This document shows, one piece after another, positions 63,902-64,000 of a DNA stretch of 64,000 nucleotides. How positions within the stretch are numbered: position 1 is the stretch's first letter; each line of letters begins with the position of its first letter. The notes below the pieces were generated by a model. The model did not search any database and was not told where the DNA came from. It saw nothing but the letters and a program-made list of their open reading frames with translations. The position numbers and the translations under genes were made by a program. This DNA comes from JANQPX01 sp050633905 (lineage in GTDB: Bacteria; Pseudomonadota; Alphaproteobacteria; Geminicoccales; Geminicoccaceae): positions 1-64,000 of the forward strand of contig JBOEHJ010000064.1 of assembly GCA_050633905.1 (NCBI GenBank), written 5' to 3'.

Positions 63902-63971
63902 CGTTTGAGCCGAACAAGCAGACCCGACTAAGGTCACACGACGTCACCAGAAATTTTGGAGCAGAGCCGCG

Positions 63972-64000
63972 ATGTTTGAGAAGATCACCGCACCCGACGC
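63972..64000 (+). CDS. Start of a gene cut by the window end, possibly an aromatic/aspartate aminotransferase
   Basis: ATG 63972 with GGAGCAGAG upstream opens a frame reading MFEKITAPDA to the end of the window. This beginning resembles that of alphaproteobacterial class I aromatic amino-acid aminotransferases, but ten residues are too few for certainty. Confidence 0.4.

Noticed and set aside
1..64000. tRNA, rRNA, CRISPR array, prophage or toxin-antitoxin genes
   Set aside because: None of the expected sequence patterns or protein families was found on reading through the window.

Overview
This window is most likely chromosomal DNA of an alphaproteobacterium (inferred, not proven). The reasons are moderately high G+C coding sequence with AT-rich intergenic gaps, ExoP/Wzc-type BY-kinases, a WalW-like deacetylase, several FemAB-like acyltransferases and GcvA/LysR regulators. 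No rRNA, tRNA, CRISPR array or intact insertion sequence was seen. About 58 kb is one large surface-glycan (exopolysaccharide/capsule) locus. The last 4-5 kb is an unrelated regulator/small-protein region.

Layout. 0.4-4.6 kb: a secreted PL10-type pectate lyase, diverging from a GT4 glycosyltransferase and an O-antigen-ligase/polymerase-like protein. 4.7-10.8 kb (minus): a tight five-gene operon, asnB > FemAB-like > polysaccharide deacetylase > FemAB-like > GT4. 11.0-14.6 kb: a Wzc-type tyrosine autokinase plus GT4. 14.9-18.9 kb: sulfotransferase, methyltransferase, a broken lipoprotein gene, and a LysR/DUF1330 pair. 19.0-23.6 kb (minus): a fused WecA-like/GT4 protein, a formyltransferase and a FemAB-like protein. 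24.8-30.8 kb (minus): a second Wzc-type kinase, a methyltransferase and a spermidine-synthase-like membrane protein. 31.4-38.5 kb: dehydratase, sugar-1-P transferase, aminotransferase and PglD-like acetyltransferase, together a complete di-N-acetylbacillosamine-type set, plus a VanZ-like and another FemAB-like protein. 38.9-42.8 kb: a secreted toroid-like protein, a WbuB-like GT4 and a second polymerase/ligase. 42.9-57.4 kb (minus): a hybrid NRPS-PKS (C-A-T and KS-AT-KR-ACP-terminal C/E-like domain), a 46-codon ORF, an orphan protein, and an SxtJ / DUF5989 / carbamoyltransferase / SGNH module. 58.1-60.1 kb: a Wzx-like flippase and a YdcF-like protein. 60.3-64.0 kb: two LysR genes, two exported SnoaL-like proteins, a DUF5519-like protein and the start of a gene running off the end.

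How it fits together (inference). Two kinds of lipid-linked initiation (a WecA-like and a PglC-like enzyme), five GT4 domains, one flippase, two polymerase/ligase candidates and two PCP-2a kinases could build one or two Wzx/Wzy-type polymers. The rest of the locus looks like decoration chemistry: sulfation, methylation, carbamoylation, N-formylation, deacetylation and amide-bond formation. The most unusual part is the NRPS-PKS. Its adenylation domain reads D-V-W-H-I-S-L-I-D, a serine-type code, its AT carries a malonyl-type HAFH motif, and the PKS ends in a condensation-family domain instead of a thioesterase.

The intergenic gaps carry at least seven copies of a long imperfect palindrome sharing a TTCCGATCATTCGGAACCAGCCC-type arm and a CCCGATATGGTG-type loop, plus two copies of a second palindrome. 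They frame several cassettes of the cluster.
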